Part shown: positions 24,805 through 33,242 of the stretch, in pieces | Position numbering within the stretch: the stretch's first letter is position 1 | Layout of the letters: each line of letters opens with the position of its first letter | DNA from: Paenarthrobacter sp. A20 | GTDB taxonomy: Bacteria; Actinomycetota; Actinomycetes; Actinomycetales; Micrococcaceae | NCBI RefSeq assembly: GCF_024168825.1 | Contig: NZ_JALJWH010000002.1 | Coordinates: 122,508 to 186,507, forward strand | Length of the DNA stretch: 64,000 bases | Direction: 5' to 3' | Program-made: the position numbers and the translations under genes | The notes under the pieces: generated by a model | What the model was told of the DNA's origin: nothing | Seen by the model: the letters and a program-made list of their open reading frames with translations, nothing else | Database searches by the model: none

Positions 24805-27435
24805 CTACCTGGGAAGATCAACCAACGCGAAGAAGCAGTGCCGGCCCGGACCCACTTCAACGGGCTCATGCGTGGGCAAGTGCACAACGGCAGTGGTTCC
24901 CGTTGGAACCAGAGCATTGATGGACAGTTCGTTTCCGTTCAGTTCCCATGCAACCTCGGCGAGACCATACGGCGTAAGGTGCCGGGTTGACGCCGAGGTG
25001 AGCGCGCCGCCGGGGCAAGGACGAATGAGAATCTTGCGGTAGCCGGGTTCAGCCGGAGCCAAACCTCCAATAGTGCGGTGCATCCAGTCAGCAACCGATC
25101 CGAGGGCGTAGTGGTTGAAGGAGGTCATCTCACCGGGATTGATGTTCCCGTCCGGCAGCATGGAATCCCAACGCTCCCAGATGGTCGTCCCACCCTGCAG
25201 CACGGCGTACAGCCACGATGGGCATTCCTTCTCCAACAGGAGGTCGTAGGCGAAGTCGACGTGTCCGGTGAGTGTCAGCGCGTCGGTCACTACCGGCGTT
25301 CCGGCGAAGCCAGTGGCAATGCGGTTGCCTGCATCTGCGACAAGTTCCGCCAACCGGTCACCTCCGCGCTGCCTCTGGCGGTTCGTCGGGTACAGGTCAA
25401 ATACGATGGCCAACGCATAGGCCGTCTGGGCGTCGCTCGTCATCGTGCCGTCACTGAGGATATAACGTGCTGCGAATGCGGACTTTACCCGATCGGCCAT
25501 AGTTTCGTAGTACCTTTCGTCTTCACTCCTGCCAAGCCGCTTGGCGGTCATCGCCATGTGGCGAGCAGACCAAGCGAAGTAGGCGGAAGAAACGAGATAC
25601 TTGTCCGTGCGGGCAGCGGCCGGATCGTGCGGCGGAGCAGCAGGATCCAGCCAGTCACCTAGTTGGAATCCTTCGTCCCACAGGTAGGTCTCGCCTGCCC
25701 GCTCAGCCACGAGATCAACCCATGCCTTGGCGCTCTCGTACTGGGTGGCGAGAATTCCGGGATCGTTGAACCTCTCGTACAGAGTCCACGGTGTCAGCAC
25801 AGCGACATCGCCCCAGACGGCGCCCGGAAGGCTTGCATCCCAGGATCCGGCCTGTACCCAAGGCACATACCAAGGGACGGTTCCGTCGGGCAGTTGTTCG
25901 CCTTCGACATCCTGAAGCCACCCGGCCAGCATTCCGGCGCAGTCATACAGATAGGACGCTGTGGGGCCGAAAACCTGCAGATCACCGGTCCACCCAAGGC
26001 GCTCGTCACGTTGGGGACAATCGGTCGGGATACTGACGAAGTTGCCGCGCATGCTCCACAGGACGTTGTCGTGAAGCCTGTTCAGCAGCGGATCGGAGCA
26101 CTCGAACCAGCCGGTTCGTTCCATGTCGTTGTGATAGATACGTGCGCGGACCGATTCGAGGTCCACAGCATCTACGTCGCCGCTGATTTCGGCGTAGCGG
26201 AAGCCATGCAGAGTGAATCGTGGTTCCCACGTGACATCGGCGGTTTCAGCAAGTGTGAGCACATCGGTCGAAGCCGCCAACCGGAGCGGTCGCCGGTACA
26301 GTTCCGCGTCTTGGAGGACTTCGGCGTGCCTCAGCGTAACCGTTGTGCCATTTTCGCCGCGGACCGTGATGCGCAGCCGCCCGACCAGGTTCTGGCCGAA
26401 ATCCAAGAGCGTGGTGCCTGACGGGGACACCCAGACATTCTGTGGGGCGATTTCTCCGGTGCAGCGTACCGGTGGGCCTTTAGGAGCCTGAACGGTGGCC
26501 GGATCCCGCTCTACGGCCCGGACGCCGGACCACGATTGGTCGTCATAACCTGGCAGTGACCACCCTGGGAGCTCCAGGCGGGCGTCGTAATGTTCACCGT
26601 CGTAGAAACTGGCCAACACTATGGGGCTAGGTGAGGCCTTCCACGTCTCATCCGTTCCTACGGTTTCAAGTGTTCCGTCGTTGTAGGTCAGTTCCAGCTG
26701 CGCCAAAAGTGCACGTTCCTGGCCATACACATTGCGGGTACCGCCTTTGAAGCCGATCCGTCCTCGGTACCAGCCGTCCGCAAGCCAAGCTCCAAGAACG
26801 TTTTCTCCAGCAACGATATGGTCGGTGACGTCGAAGGTGGAGTATCGGAGCCTTTGGTCGTACTTGGTCCATCCCGGGGCCAGCACTTCCTCGCCCACCT
26901 TCTGGCCGTTGATCTCAACCTCATAAGTTCCGTGTGCCGTCACATACAGGCGGGCCGATTCGACCCCAGCAGGGACCTCGAAGGAGCGGCGAAGCAAAGC
27001 AACCGGCTGGTCACTATCGAGGTCCTCGCTCCATTCGGGAGAAACAGCTTTGGCGGTCCAGTCCGTTGGAATGAGGAGCCCAGCTTCGCAGGCAAGTTCT
27101 TCGCTCCACGCCGAGGGGGATTCCTCGCCATGACCCCACACACGCACTTGAAGGCCGATCCGCTCTCTGGACGTCAGTGGCTGACGCGGCCATGGAACAA
27201 GCACGGACTCCTCCGACGATATGCGACCGGATGTATCGCCGCCCGCGCTCCCTGCCCACCGGACTTCATAACCGGCCTGAACCCAGCCCTCGGGAGCCAG
27301 AGTTTGCCACGATAGCCTCGGTCGCTCCTCGCCTATTCCCAAAGCATCACGATGGTGCTCGACTTTGAGCGCATGAACGCGTGGTTGGTCTGCAGAGGAC
27401 AACGAACTCGGAACAGCCGTCGTTTGAACAGACAT
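24805..27435 (-). CDS. GH78 alpha-L-rhamnosidase, full length
   Basis: 876 residues with GAAGGATT before the ATG. Domain order is an N-terminal fibronectin-like domain (about 18-130, LKVEHHRDALGIGEERPRLSW), the Bac_rhamnosid N domain (VALLRRSFEV, YVTAHGTYEVEINGQKV), a beta-sandwich, the six-hairpin barrel with DCPQRDERLGWTGD near 472 and TTIWERWDSM near 752, and a C-terminal beta domain. It hydrolyses terminal alpha-L-rhamnose from glycosides. No signal peptide is visible. It is a clear paralogue of the convergent GH78 gene. A perfect TGAAACGTTTCA palindrome sits just before its ribosome site, suggesting LacI-type repression. Confidence 0.95.
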   Translation of the reverse strand: MSVQTTAVPSSLSSADQPRVHALKVEHHRDALGIGEERPRLSWQTLAPEGWVQAGYEVRWAGSAGGDTSGRISSEESVLVPWPRQPLTSRERIGLQVRVWGHGEESPSAWSEELACEAGLLIPTDWTAKAVSPEWSEDLDSDQPVALLRRSFEVPAGVESARLYVTAHGTYEVEINGQKVGEEVLAPGWTKYDQRLRYSTFDVTDHIVAGENVLGAWLADGWYRGRIGFKGGTRNVYGQERALLAQLELTYNDGTLETVGTDETWKASPSPIVLASFYDGEHYDARLELPGWSLPGYDDQSWSGVRAVERDPATVQAPKGPPVRCTGEIAPQNVWVSPSGTTLLDFGQNLVGRLRITVRGENGTTVTLRHAEVLQDAELYRRPLRLAASTDVLTLAETADVTWEPRFTLHGFRYAEISGDVDAVDLESVRARIYHNDMERTGWFECSDPLLNRLHDNVLWSMRGNFVSIPTDCPQRDERLGWTGDLQVFGPTASYLYDCAGMLAGWLQDVEGEQLPDGTVPWYVPWVQAGSWDASLPGAVWGDVAVLTPWTLYERFNDPGILATQYESAKAWVDLVAERAGETYLWDEGFQLGDWLDPAAPPHDPAAARTDKYLVSSAYFAWSARHMAMTAKRLGRSEDERYYETMADRVKSAFAARYILSDGTMTSDAQTAYALAIVFDLYPTNRQRQRGGDRLAELVADAGNRIATGFAGTPVVTDALTLTGHVDFAYDLLLEKECPSWLYAVLQGGTTIWERWDSMLPDGNINPGEMTSFNHYALGSVADWMHRTIGGLAPAEPGYRKILIRPCPGGALTSASTRHLTPYGLAEVAWELNGNELSINALVPTGTTAVVHLPTHEPVEVGPGRHCFFALVDLPR

Positions 27436-27450
27436 AATTAATCCTTCACG

Positions 27451-27462
27451 TGAAACGTTTCA
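27451..27462. promoter_or_regulatory. Palindromic operator TGAAACGTTTCA
   Basis: A perfect 12-base palindrome 15 bases upstream of the GH78 start. It shares its pattern with 12483-12496 and 16218-16231. A LacI-family repressor site is the best reading. Confidence 0.65.
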
Positions 27463-27494
27463 TTGAAATGTTGAGGGTGTACACAAGAATAAGG

Positions 27495-27534
27495 ATGAGG
27501 CCCAGGCTCGGCGGGACGCGGGCTTGGGCCTCAT
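27495..27534 (-). terminator. Hairpin after the SDR-GntR operon
   Basis: Ten-base arms ATGAGGCCCA and TGGGCCTCAT around a GC-rich loop, 15 bases past the GntR stop. Probable terminator of the leftward SDR-GntR transcript. Confidence 0.55.
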
Positions 27535-27548
27535 GGTTAGGTCTGGCG

Positions 27549-28244
27549 TCAGGTAACTTCGTTGGCGCTGCGGGTCAAGAGTGCCCGCATGACAGTGAAG
27601 GCCTCGTCCGGGTCGCGCCGCTGGACTGCGGCCGCCGCGCCAGCATGGAGTTCGAGGGCGACCGGATGCGGGTGCCCGGCGCCAAGCCCTTGGGCGTGCC
27701 AGCCTTCAAGGAACTCACCGATGAGGCTCTGCAGTTGGACAAACATCGGATTCCCTGAGGACTCAAGCATGAGCGCATGGAACTGAAGGTCGAGGCTGTG
27801 GAAGGCCTCCATGTCGTTCTCCTCGCCGGCCGCCCACATCCGACCTGCTACGGCGACGAGTTCAGCGGCTTGGCCCGCGGAAGCGCGCATAGCGGCGAGG
27901 CGCGCAGCTTCTGGTTCGATGGCCAGCCTTAGCCCGACCAGAGCCTCCATCTGCGCCGGGCGATCCGGGGAACCCATTCGCCAGCGGATGATTCGGGGTT
28001 CGAACTGATTCCACTGGGTGGGGTCCAGGACCATGATGCCTACACGGCGGCGGGAGGCGACCATGTGCATCGACTCCAAGACCCGGACCGTCTCCCGTGC
28101 CACGGTCCGCGAGACGCCATGCGTGCGTTCGAGTCCTTCCAAGGTGAGGATGCTGCCGGGGGGCACTTCGCCCGAGCAGATGTCCCGGCCCAGACGCTCC
28201 AAGACCTGGTCATGCAGACCGGCCGGCTGCAGGTTCTCTGTCAT
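27549..28244 (-). CDS. GntR-family regulator, FadR subfamily
   Basis: 231 residues. An N-terminal winged HTH (ILTLEGLERTHGVSRTVARETVRVL, about residues 30-55) is followed by an all-helical FCD effector domain with the usual acidic/His metal-ligand pattern (SLDLQFHALMLESSGNPMF). Such regulators often sense sugar acids or other carboxylates. It overlaps the end of the SDR gene by ATGA, so the two are co-transcribed, and it probably controls that SDR and perhaps the divergent one. Confidence 0.9.
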   Translation of the reverse strand: MTENLQPAGLHDQVLERLGRDICSGEVPPGSILTLEGLERTHGVSRTVARETVRVLESMHMVASRRRVGIMVLDPTQWNQFEPRIIRWRMGSPDRPAQMEALVGLRLAIEPEAARLAAMRASAGQAAELVAVAGRMWAAGEENDMEAFHSLDLQFHALMLESSGNPMFVQLQSLIGEFLEGWHAQGLGAGHPHPVALELHAGAAAAVQRRDPDEAFTVMRALLTRSANEVT

Positions 28245-29113
28245 GCGGCGCCGGCTGAGGAGAGGTGGGCCGTTGATGGGCTGCCTGCTTCGTTAGACGC
28301 ATTCTTCATGGCCATACCCTCATATGCCTTGGCGGGGATCTGGGTGGCGAGCTTTCCACCGCTGACGTCGATCAACGTTCCGGTGATATATCGCGAGGCA
28401 TCACTGGCCAGAAATAGGAGAAGATCGGCAACTTCGTCGGGCTCTCCCCATTTTCGGAGCGTCAAGGTGTTCAGGAGGCGGTCCTGAGCTTCCTGGGGCA
28501 TGTCAGCAAAACCGTTCATTCCCGTCGGAATCATCCCTGGGGCGTAGGCATTGACCGTTACGTTCCATGGCCCGAGTTCCCCCGCAAGCACCTTCGTCAA
28601 CTGCACAACTGCAGCCTTGGAAGCGGCGTAGGCCGCACTACCGATGCTCGGAACAATGGCTGCGAATGAAGCCGCGTTGATGACCCTTCCGTAGTCACTC
28701 GCCTTTAAGTAGGGGATGGCCGCCTGGCAGACGCGGGCCACGCCGGTGACGTTGACATCGAAGCACCGCTGCCAAGCCGAGCTGGAGAGTTCTTCGATTG
28801 TGCCTTCAACATTGATTCCGGCGTTGTTCACAACGATGTCGATGCCGCCGAAGTGTTCCGCTGCCGCCATTACAGCGGTTCGCACCGATTCGTCGTCAGT
28901 GACATCGCAGGCAAAACCGGCAATATCCGCGCCGCCGGCGGCCAGGCGAGCAGCCAAGCCCTCAACCCCTTCCAGCGAGACATCCAGCGCGGCGACCTTG
29001 GCGCCGTTGCGTGCGAAGGCCTCGGCGACAACTTCCCCGATACCCCGGGCCGCGCCCGTCACTAGCACCACACGCCCGTGAAGGCCCCAACGCACAGTCT
29101 TTTCAATAGTCAT
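28241..29113 (-). CDS. Short-chain dehydrogenase/reductase
   Basis: 290 residues. Classical SDR with the Rossmann motif VTGAARGIGEV near residue 20, NNAGIN near 97, catalytic Ser in INAASFAAI and YAASKAAV near 165. There is a longer than usual C-terminal tail (about 35 residues) rich in Ala and Ser. It is likely an NAD(P)-dependent alcohol oxidoreductase. It is translationally coupled to the GntR gene and divergent from a second SDR, which suggests a two-step redox change of one compound, for example a sugar or its acid. Substrate unknown. Confidence 0.88.
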   Translation of the reverse strand: MTIEKTVRWGLHGRVVLVTGAARGIGEVVAEAFARNGAKVAALDVSLEGVEGLAARLAAGGADIAGFACDVTDDESVRTAVMAAAEHFGGIDIVVNNAGINVEGTIEELSSSAWQRCFDVNVTGVARVCQAAIPYLKASDYGRVINAASFAAIVPSIGSAAYAASKAAVVQLTKVLAGELGPWNVTVNAYAPGMIPTGMNGFADMPQEAQDRLLNTLTLRKWGEPDEVADLLLFLASDASRYITGTLIDVSGGKLATQIPAKAYEGMAMKNASNEAGSPSTAHLSSAGAA

Positions 29114-29132
29114 ACGATTAGCTTACAGTTCT

Positions 29133-29149
29133 TTGAAACGTACTATCAA
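29133..29149. promoter_or_regulatory. Half-site TTGAAACG between divergent SDR genes
   Basis: TTGAAACG followed by TACTATCAA. It matches one arm of the TTGAAACGTTTCAA pattern and has TTGA/TCAA ends, in the 55-base gap between the two SDR genes. This is weak evidence for membership in the same regulon. Confidence 0.25.
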
Positions 29150-29168
29150 TAGAAGGAGACTAGTTTTC

Positions 29169-29894
29169 ATGGGCACTCAGGGGACACTGTGGGTTGTAGG
29201 CGGCGGCAGCGGGATGGGTAGGGCTGCAGCTGTAGTGGCGGCACAAAAGGGATGGAACGTCGCTGTGACTGGGCGGCGGGCGGATGCCGTGTCCGAAACT
29301 GCCAGCCTCATCAGAACTGCCGGGGGAGACGCGCTCGAGGTGCCCGCGGACGCCCGCGACGAGGCGTCCCTAAGTGAGGCTCACAAACGAATCGTCGGAC
29401 ACTGGGGTCCAGTGACCGCCGTCGTTCTGGCCGCAGGCCTCAACGCACCTGCCAGGACCTGGGGTGACCAGAATATTGGGGAATTCGCCGCCATTATCGA
29501 CACCAACCTGACCAGTGTGGCGCGGGTGATTGACCTCGTTCTTCCCGGAATGCGGGCTCAGGGGCAGGGAAACATTGTTGTGGTTTCTTCCCGCGCCGCA
29601 TGGCGGTTCTCTCCGGGTTCCGGCGTTGCCTATATGACTAGCAAAACAGGCTTGTCTGCTTTGGTTGCATCCCTGAACGATCAGGAAGGCGCCAATGGAA
29701 TCAAAGCGTGCCACCTTTGCCCTGGGGACGTGGACACAGACTTCCTGTCCATGCGCCCGGAAGTTCCGGACGCGGGCCAGCGTTCCAAAATGCTCAGCGC
29801 CGAAGACATCGCACGATCCGTGCAATTCATACTCGACAGCCCCCAGCATGTTCGTATCGACGAATTGGCACTTAGCCCGATAGGACAGCGATAG
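29169..29894 (+). CDS. Short-chain dehydrogenase/reductase
   Basis: 241 residues from the ATG at 29169, which has GAAGGAGA upstream; an in-frame start at 29133 would precede that site. The nucleotide motif VVGGGSGMGRA is a variant of TGxxxGxG. The active site reads VVVSSRAAWRF with YMTSKTGL. The C-terminal ELALSPIGQR resembles SDRs acting on small hydroxyacids or amino-alcohols. It is divergent from the SDR-GntR pair. After it, 29895-30120 contains no gene I can support. Confidence 0.85.
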   Translation: MGTQGTLWVVGGGSGMGRAAAVVAAQKGWNVAVTGRRADAVSETASLIRTAGGDALEVPADARDEASLSEAHKRIVGHWGPVTAVVLAAGLNAPARTWGDQNIGEFAAIIDTNLTSVARVIDLVLPGMRAQGQGNIVVVSSRAAWRFSPGSGVAYMTSKTGLSALVASLNDQEGANGIKACHLCPGDVDTDFLSMRPEVPDAGQRSKMLSAEDIARSVQFILDSPQHVRIDELALSPIGQR

Positions 29895-30120
29895 GCGGGG
29901 GTGCGAGTGGGAGCAGGCACCAGGGGCCCAGTTTTACTTACCCTGGGACGGGACATGAACCGGGGTCTGCCCGGCGAGGCAACCCGACCCTCGGTGCGTG
30001 TTGCGATTCCGCGTACCGCGCCGGGTGGCTTAATTAGGCGGCCGGTCCAGCGGCGCAAGTTTCGTCGCAACGCCGAAGGGCGCAGAGTCGACGGTTAGGG
30101 CATCTGCGCTGTCCTCGGAT

Positions 30121-30396
30121 TCATCGTTGTCGTGTACACGTCCGCGTGGTGGAAGAGTTTCCGGTCGCTTCCATGGTCCTGAAGAAGCCAAAGAAAAAAC
30201 CATCCTCGGAGACGGCGCAGACCGTACCCAATATCCGCTCCTTGGACTTGTGCTGGCTTAGGGCCACGATGTCACCGGGCATCAACTCTCTCCAGTCTGT
30301 GACGACGGTTCGACGGTAACCGCAATGGGTTGGCGGCAGTATCTGCTCCGGAGAGGCCCTCGGTTGAAGTTCTTCCAGCTGCGTTGATCTGCTCAT
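30121..30396 (-). pseudogene. Small hypothetical gene, possibly frameshifted in a T run
   Basis: The open frame gives 91 residues, starting 24 bases after leuD on the same strand. The middle (DWRELMPGDIVAL...GTVCAVSEDG) resembles short actinobacterial proteins of unknown function. After a T6 run near 30200 the in-frame tail is Ser/Thr-rich and unlike any protein. The -1 frame instead reads WLLQDHGSDRKLFHHADVY, which fits that small-protein pattern much better. This suggests a single-base indel. The family recollection is from memory and should be searched. Confidence 0.4.
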
Positions 30397-30419
30397 CTTC
30401 GTGTTCCCTGTGTCCTCCT

Positions 30420-31028
30420 TTATTTGGAGGACACAGGGGTTGTGACGGGGAGCCAGGGTGGGCGGCGTTTTTCGAAGGCTGCTATGAGAGCATCATCCTG
30501 AAGTGTCAGATCTATGTCGTCGAGCCCGTTCATGAGGCGCCGGCGCGTATCGTCGTCGAGCTGAAAGGTGGTGCTCACACCGCCTGCTTCGACGGTTCTG
30601 GCTCCGAGATCCAGGGTGACCGCAGTCTGTGGATTTCGTTCCAGTTCGTCCCACAGCAGCAGTAAGGACTCCTCGCTTACTTGGGCGGCAAGGAGGCCGG
30701 CTTTTCCCGCGTTGCCACGGAAGATGTCCGCAAATCTTGGAGAGAGGACTGCCTTGAATCCGTAGTCCATCAACGCCCATACAGCATGTTCGCGTGATGA
30801 TCCTGTGCCGAAGTCCGGGCCTGCAACCAAGATGATGCCACCTTCATATTCGGGCCGGTTCAGCACAAAATTGGGGTCCTTTCGCCAGCCGGCGAAGAGG
30901 CCGTCCTCGTAGCCAGTCCGGGTAATCCTTTTCATGTATACGGCCGGAATGATCTGATCGGTATCGACATTGGTGCGCCGAAGCGGCACCGCTGTTCCCT
31001 GGACGGCAGTAACGGCCTGAAACGGCAT
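30420..31028 (-). CDS. leuD: LeuD-like isopropylmalate dehydratase small subunit
   Basis: 202 residues, the usual length of LeuD. The swivelling aconitase domain is intact, with [20 protein letters not shown] and the substrate-loop segment [22 protein letters not shown]. LeuD normally works with the iron-sulfur LeuC to interconvert 2- and 3-isopropylmalate, and relatives hydrate citraconate or homoaconitate. No leuC or other leucine gene is nearby. It lies 9 bases after ligA in an operon with a ring-cleaving dioxygenase, a citryl-CoA-lyase-like protein and a CoA transferase. It therefore more likely serves hydration of an unsaturated di- or tricarboxylate from ring fission, perhaps with the housekeeping LeuC. 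That role is inference. Confidence 0.85.
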   Translation of the reverse strand: MPFQAVTAVQGTAVPLRRTNVDTDQIIPAVYMKRITRTGYEDGLFAGWRKDPNFVLNRPEYEGGIILVAGPDFGTGSSREHAVWALMDYGFKAVLSPRFADIFRGNAGKAGLLAAQVSEESLLLLWDELERNPQTAVTLDLGARTVEAGGVSTTFQLDDDTRRRLMNGLDDIDLTLQDDALIAAFEKRRPPWLPVTTPVSSK

Positions 31029-31037
31029 CTGTTCTCC

Positions 31038-31403
31038 CTAGAGCGCGACTGACGGGTAGTCCTTGCCCAACCAGTGGTCCAGTTTCCTGGCGAATTCCCT
31101 TTGGAACGAGAGGGGTCCGTGTTCCTTGGTGTATTCCTCCTCGAAAACGGCGACGAAGAGGGTCAGGGACAGGAAAAAATGGGCGCCGTTCTCAAACAGC
31201 CAGACATAGTCGTAGTTGACCAGTGCGTTGCGCTCTTCATCCGTGAAGGATACCCACGAGGTCTTCTCGACATCGTTGAGCCGGATACCGACTTCCTTTT
31301 CCCAATCCTCCAGAGCCCGAGCTGCGTCTTCCTTGTAGCGCGCAACCCAGCGTGGGTCCCTATCCACCGTGTACAGGAATTTGTTGACGTAGTACCTGCT
31401 CAT
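31038..31403 (-). CDS. LigA-like alpha subunit of an extradiol dioxygenase
   Basis: 121 residues with the LigA-domain pattern: N-terminal YYVNKFLYTVDRD, then WVSFTDEERNALVNYDYVWL and a conserved GAHFF. In protocatechuate 4,5-dioxygenase this small subunit caps the active site of the catalytic LigB subunit. It overlaps the ligB-like stop by ATGA, consistent with a 1:1 complex. The substrate is set mainly by LigB and is not readable. Confidence 0.88.
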   Translation of the reverse strand: MSRYYVNKFLYTVDRDPRWVARYKEDAARALEDWEKEVGIRLNDVEKTSWVSFTDEERNALVNYDYVWLFENGAHFFLSLTLFVAVFEEEYTKEHGPLSFQREFARKLDHWLGKDYPSVAL

Positions 31404-32341
31404 GCTGAGACACCTTCCTTTGCGGTGACTGGGCCGGCGGTTCCACCAGAAACAGCAGCCGCCTTTTCAGCGGCGGCCGCCAGCTTTTGGCCCTTGTTCG
31501 GGTACCAGGTCATGAACATTTCCCGTGTGTGATAGAGGTCGAGCTGGTCGACATAGTCGGCGTTTTCGGGGCCGGCAATACCCATCATCAGGATGAGGTC
31601 CATGAAGCCATGAGTAGCGTTGCCGGCTCCGGACATGGACTCGTGGGTGACGTTATCCAGGATGGCTTCGATGTTTCCGGTTGAGAGCCATTCGATGGCT
31701 TGGCGGTCGAATTCCGGATCCGGTCCGTGCTCACCGAACTGGCGAGGGCCCCCAAGCTCCAGGGACAGGTGTCCGGTGCCGATGGCGGCGATCTTCTTCT
31801 CCGTAGGATATTCATCGATGATCTGACGAATGGCGCGGCCGAGCTCCCAGAAGCGCTTAGGCGAGGGCAGGGGAGGGGCAAAGATGTTGGTGTAGATCGG
31901 AACGACAGGGAGGTCGGCATCCGGGCGAACCGTGATGATGGGGCAGATGATGGAGTGGTCAATCTTCAGTTCATGGCTGAAGGAGAAATCAAAACCGCGC
32001 TCCATCAAGCCCCGGTGCATGAAGTCCGAGAAGGCGACGTCGCCATCGAGGACGTACCTGGGGATGCCGAATTCGCGTTCTTCGTTGTAAAACGTTGCGT
32101 CATACTTTTCCTGCTTGCCGATCAGGAACGTTGGGTAGTTGTCCAGGAAGAACTGGTGGAAGTGGTCGGCGCCGACCATCACCAGGATGTCGGGTTCGGC
32201 GGCCGTAAGAGTTTCGCGGTATGCCTCGACCTTGCGTTTCCATTCATCAGCCTGGGGCATTCGTTCTTCGGGCGGGGCGGTCGTTGCCTTGAGGTAGAAA
32301 GGGTGGTGGGTGCTGGCTAGCACTGCCGTCAGATTTGCCAT
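31400..32341 (-). CDS. LigB-family class III extradiol ring-cleavage dioxygenase, beta subunit
   Basis: 313 residues. The class III metal-site features are present: N-terminal STHHPF (His12/His13), GADHFHQF near 58-65, and an acidic ligand candidate in THESMSGAGNATHGF near 240. It uses Fe(II) and O2 to open a vicinal diol ring next to the hydroxyls. It is distant from Sphingomonas LigB, so protocatechuate is not a safe guess; a trihydroxy- or tetrahydroxybenzene or a gallate-like acid is possible. It follows the citryl-CoA-lyase-like gene after 82 bases and is coupled to the LigA-like subunit. Confidence 0.88.
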   Translation of the reverse strand: MANLTAVLASTHHPFYLKATTAPPEERMPQADEWKRKVEAYRETLTAAEPDILVMVGADHFHQFFLDNYPTFLIGKQEKYDATFYNEEREFGIPRYVLDGDVAFSDFMHRGLMERGFDFSFSHELKIDHSIICPIITVRPDADLPVVPIYTNIFAPPLPSPKRFWELGRAIRQIIDEYPTEKKIAAIGTGHLSLELGGPRQFGEHGPDPEFDRQAIEWLSTGNIEAILDNVTHESMSGAGNATHGFMDLILMMGIAGPENADYVDQLDLYHTREMFMTWYPNKGQKLAAAAEKAAAVSGGTAGPVTAKEGVSA

Positions 32342-32423
32342 GTGGATCTCTCCTTCGATTTGTCTGCTCCGCTGCGCTGCGGGTCTTGGGGAAGGCCGTC
32401 GGGGCCGGGGCCGCGGACGTCCC

Positions 32424-33242
32424 TTACTGGGTGCGGTCTGCGTCTACATAAACGGCATTGCGGTCCACGGTCATGTACACGTCCATGCCGATGGGGTTCC
32501 TATGCTCTTCAGCGATCTGTCCCAGCAGTCCTGCAGCACGGGCCAGAAGGGCGAAGCCGCGCAGCAGGTCCGTCGGTAGTCCCAGATCAGCGAGGGCCGC
32601 TCCGCATACGCCGGCGCCGTTCAGAGGTAGCTTCCGGCCCAGGGCTTTGTCGCTCATCCGGCCAATGGCTTCAAAGAGCCGGAGGTGGGATCCGCGCAGA
32701 CCTTCTTCTTCGGCGATGCGCAGCAGTGCCGGAGTCCGGGGATCGCCATGCTTGTGGTTTGGGTGGCCCAGACCGGGAACGAATTTTCCGGCTGCCCGTT
32801 GGCTAGTGATGGCCGCGAAGGCCATTTCATCCCACTCCTGGTCGGACTCCGGCAACTGGCCCTCATGTGCGGCAAGTGTTGCGGCAAGGAACTGTCCGCA
32901 GTCCTCTGTTACCCCCAAGAAGCGTGAACCGCCGCCAAGGAGCCCCGCGGCCATGGCTCCCTGGAGGGAGTCGGGGGCGCTGAGGTACGTCAGCCTTGCA
33001 GCAATGGCGGTGGGAGTGAAGCCGTGATCAGCCAGCGCTACAAGGACGGACTCGAAGACGCGTAGTTCCCCTGAAGTTGGTCGGCGCATTGCGACGAGCC
33101 AGAATGCCAGCTCACCAAAGCTGACCTTGCCCATCAGATCCCCTGCCAGATCGTGCCCAAGCAGCCGTATCTCTGTCGTGGTGGACGTCCCCAGAGAGGT
33201 GGGAAAGTTCAACGCGTCAGTTCCTGTTGTGGTTGTCATCAT
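32424..33242 (-). CDS. Citryl-CoA lyase-like protein (citrate synthase fold)
   Basis: 272 residues, about the size of the lyase-type short citrate synthases rather than the roughly 430-residue synthases. The C-terminal half keeps the citrate synthase pattern VPGLGHPNHKHGDPRTPALL, with a His in the active-site loop, and RNPIGMDVYMTVDR near the end. Short members cleave citryl-CoA to acetyl-CoA and oxaloacetate or act on similar 3-hydroxy-acyl-CoA. It overlaps the CoA transferase by ATGA; together they would activate a citrate-like or citramalate-like acid as a CoA thioester and split off acetyl-CoA. The true substrate is unknown. Confidence 0.8.
   Translation of the reverse strand: MMTTTTGTDALNFPTSLGTSTTTEIRLLGHDLAGDLMGKVSFGELAFWLVAMRRPTSGELRVFESVLVALADHGFTPTAIAARLTYLSAPDSLQGAMAAGLLGGGSRFLGVTEDCGQFLAATLAAHEGQLPESDQEWDEMAFAAITSQRAAGKFVPGLGHPNHKHGDPRTPALLRIAEEEGLRGSHLRLFEAIGRMSDKALGRKLPLNGAGVCGAALADLGLPTDLLRGFALLARAAGLLGQIAEEHRNPIGMDVYMTVDRNAVYVDADRTQ

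Noticed and set aside
30420..31028. LeuD as part of a leucine biosynthesis operon
   Set aside because: No leuC, leuA or leuB is near, and the gene is embedded in a ring-cleavage operon; a non-leucine role is more likely, though unproven.
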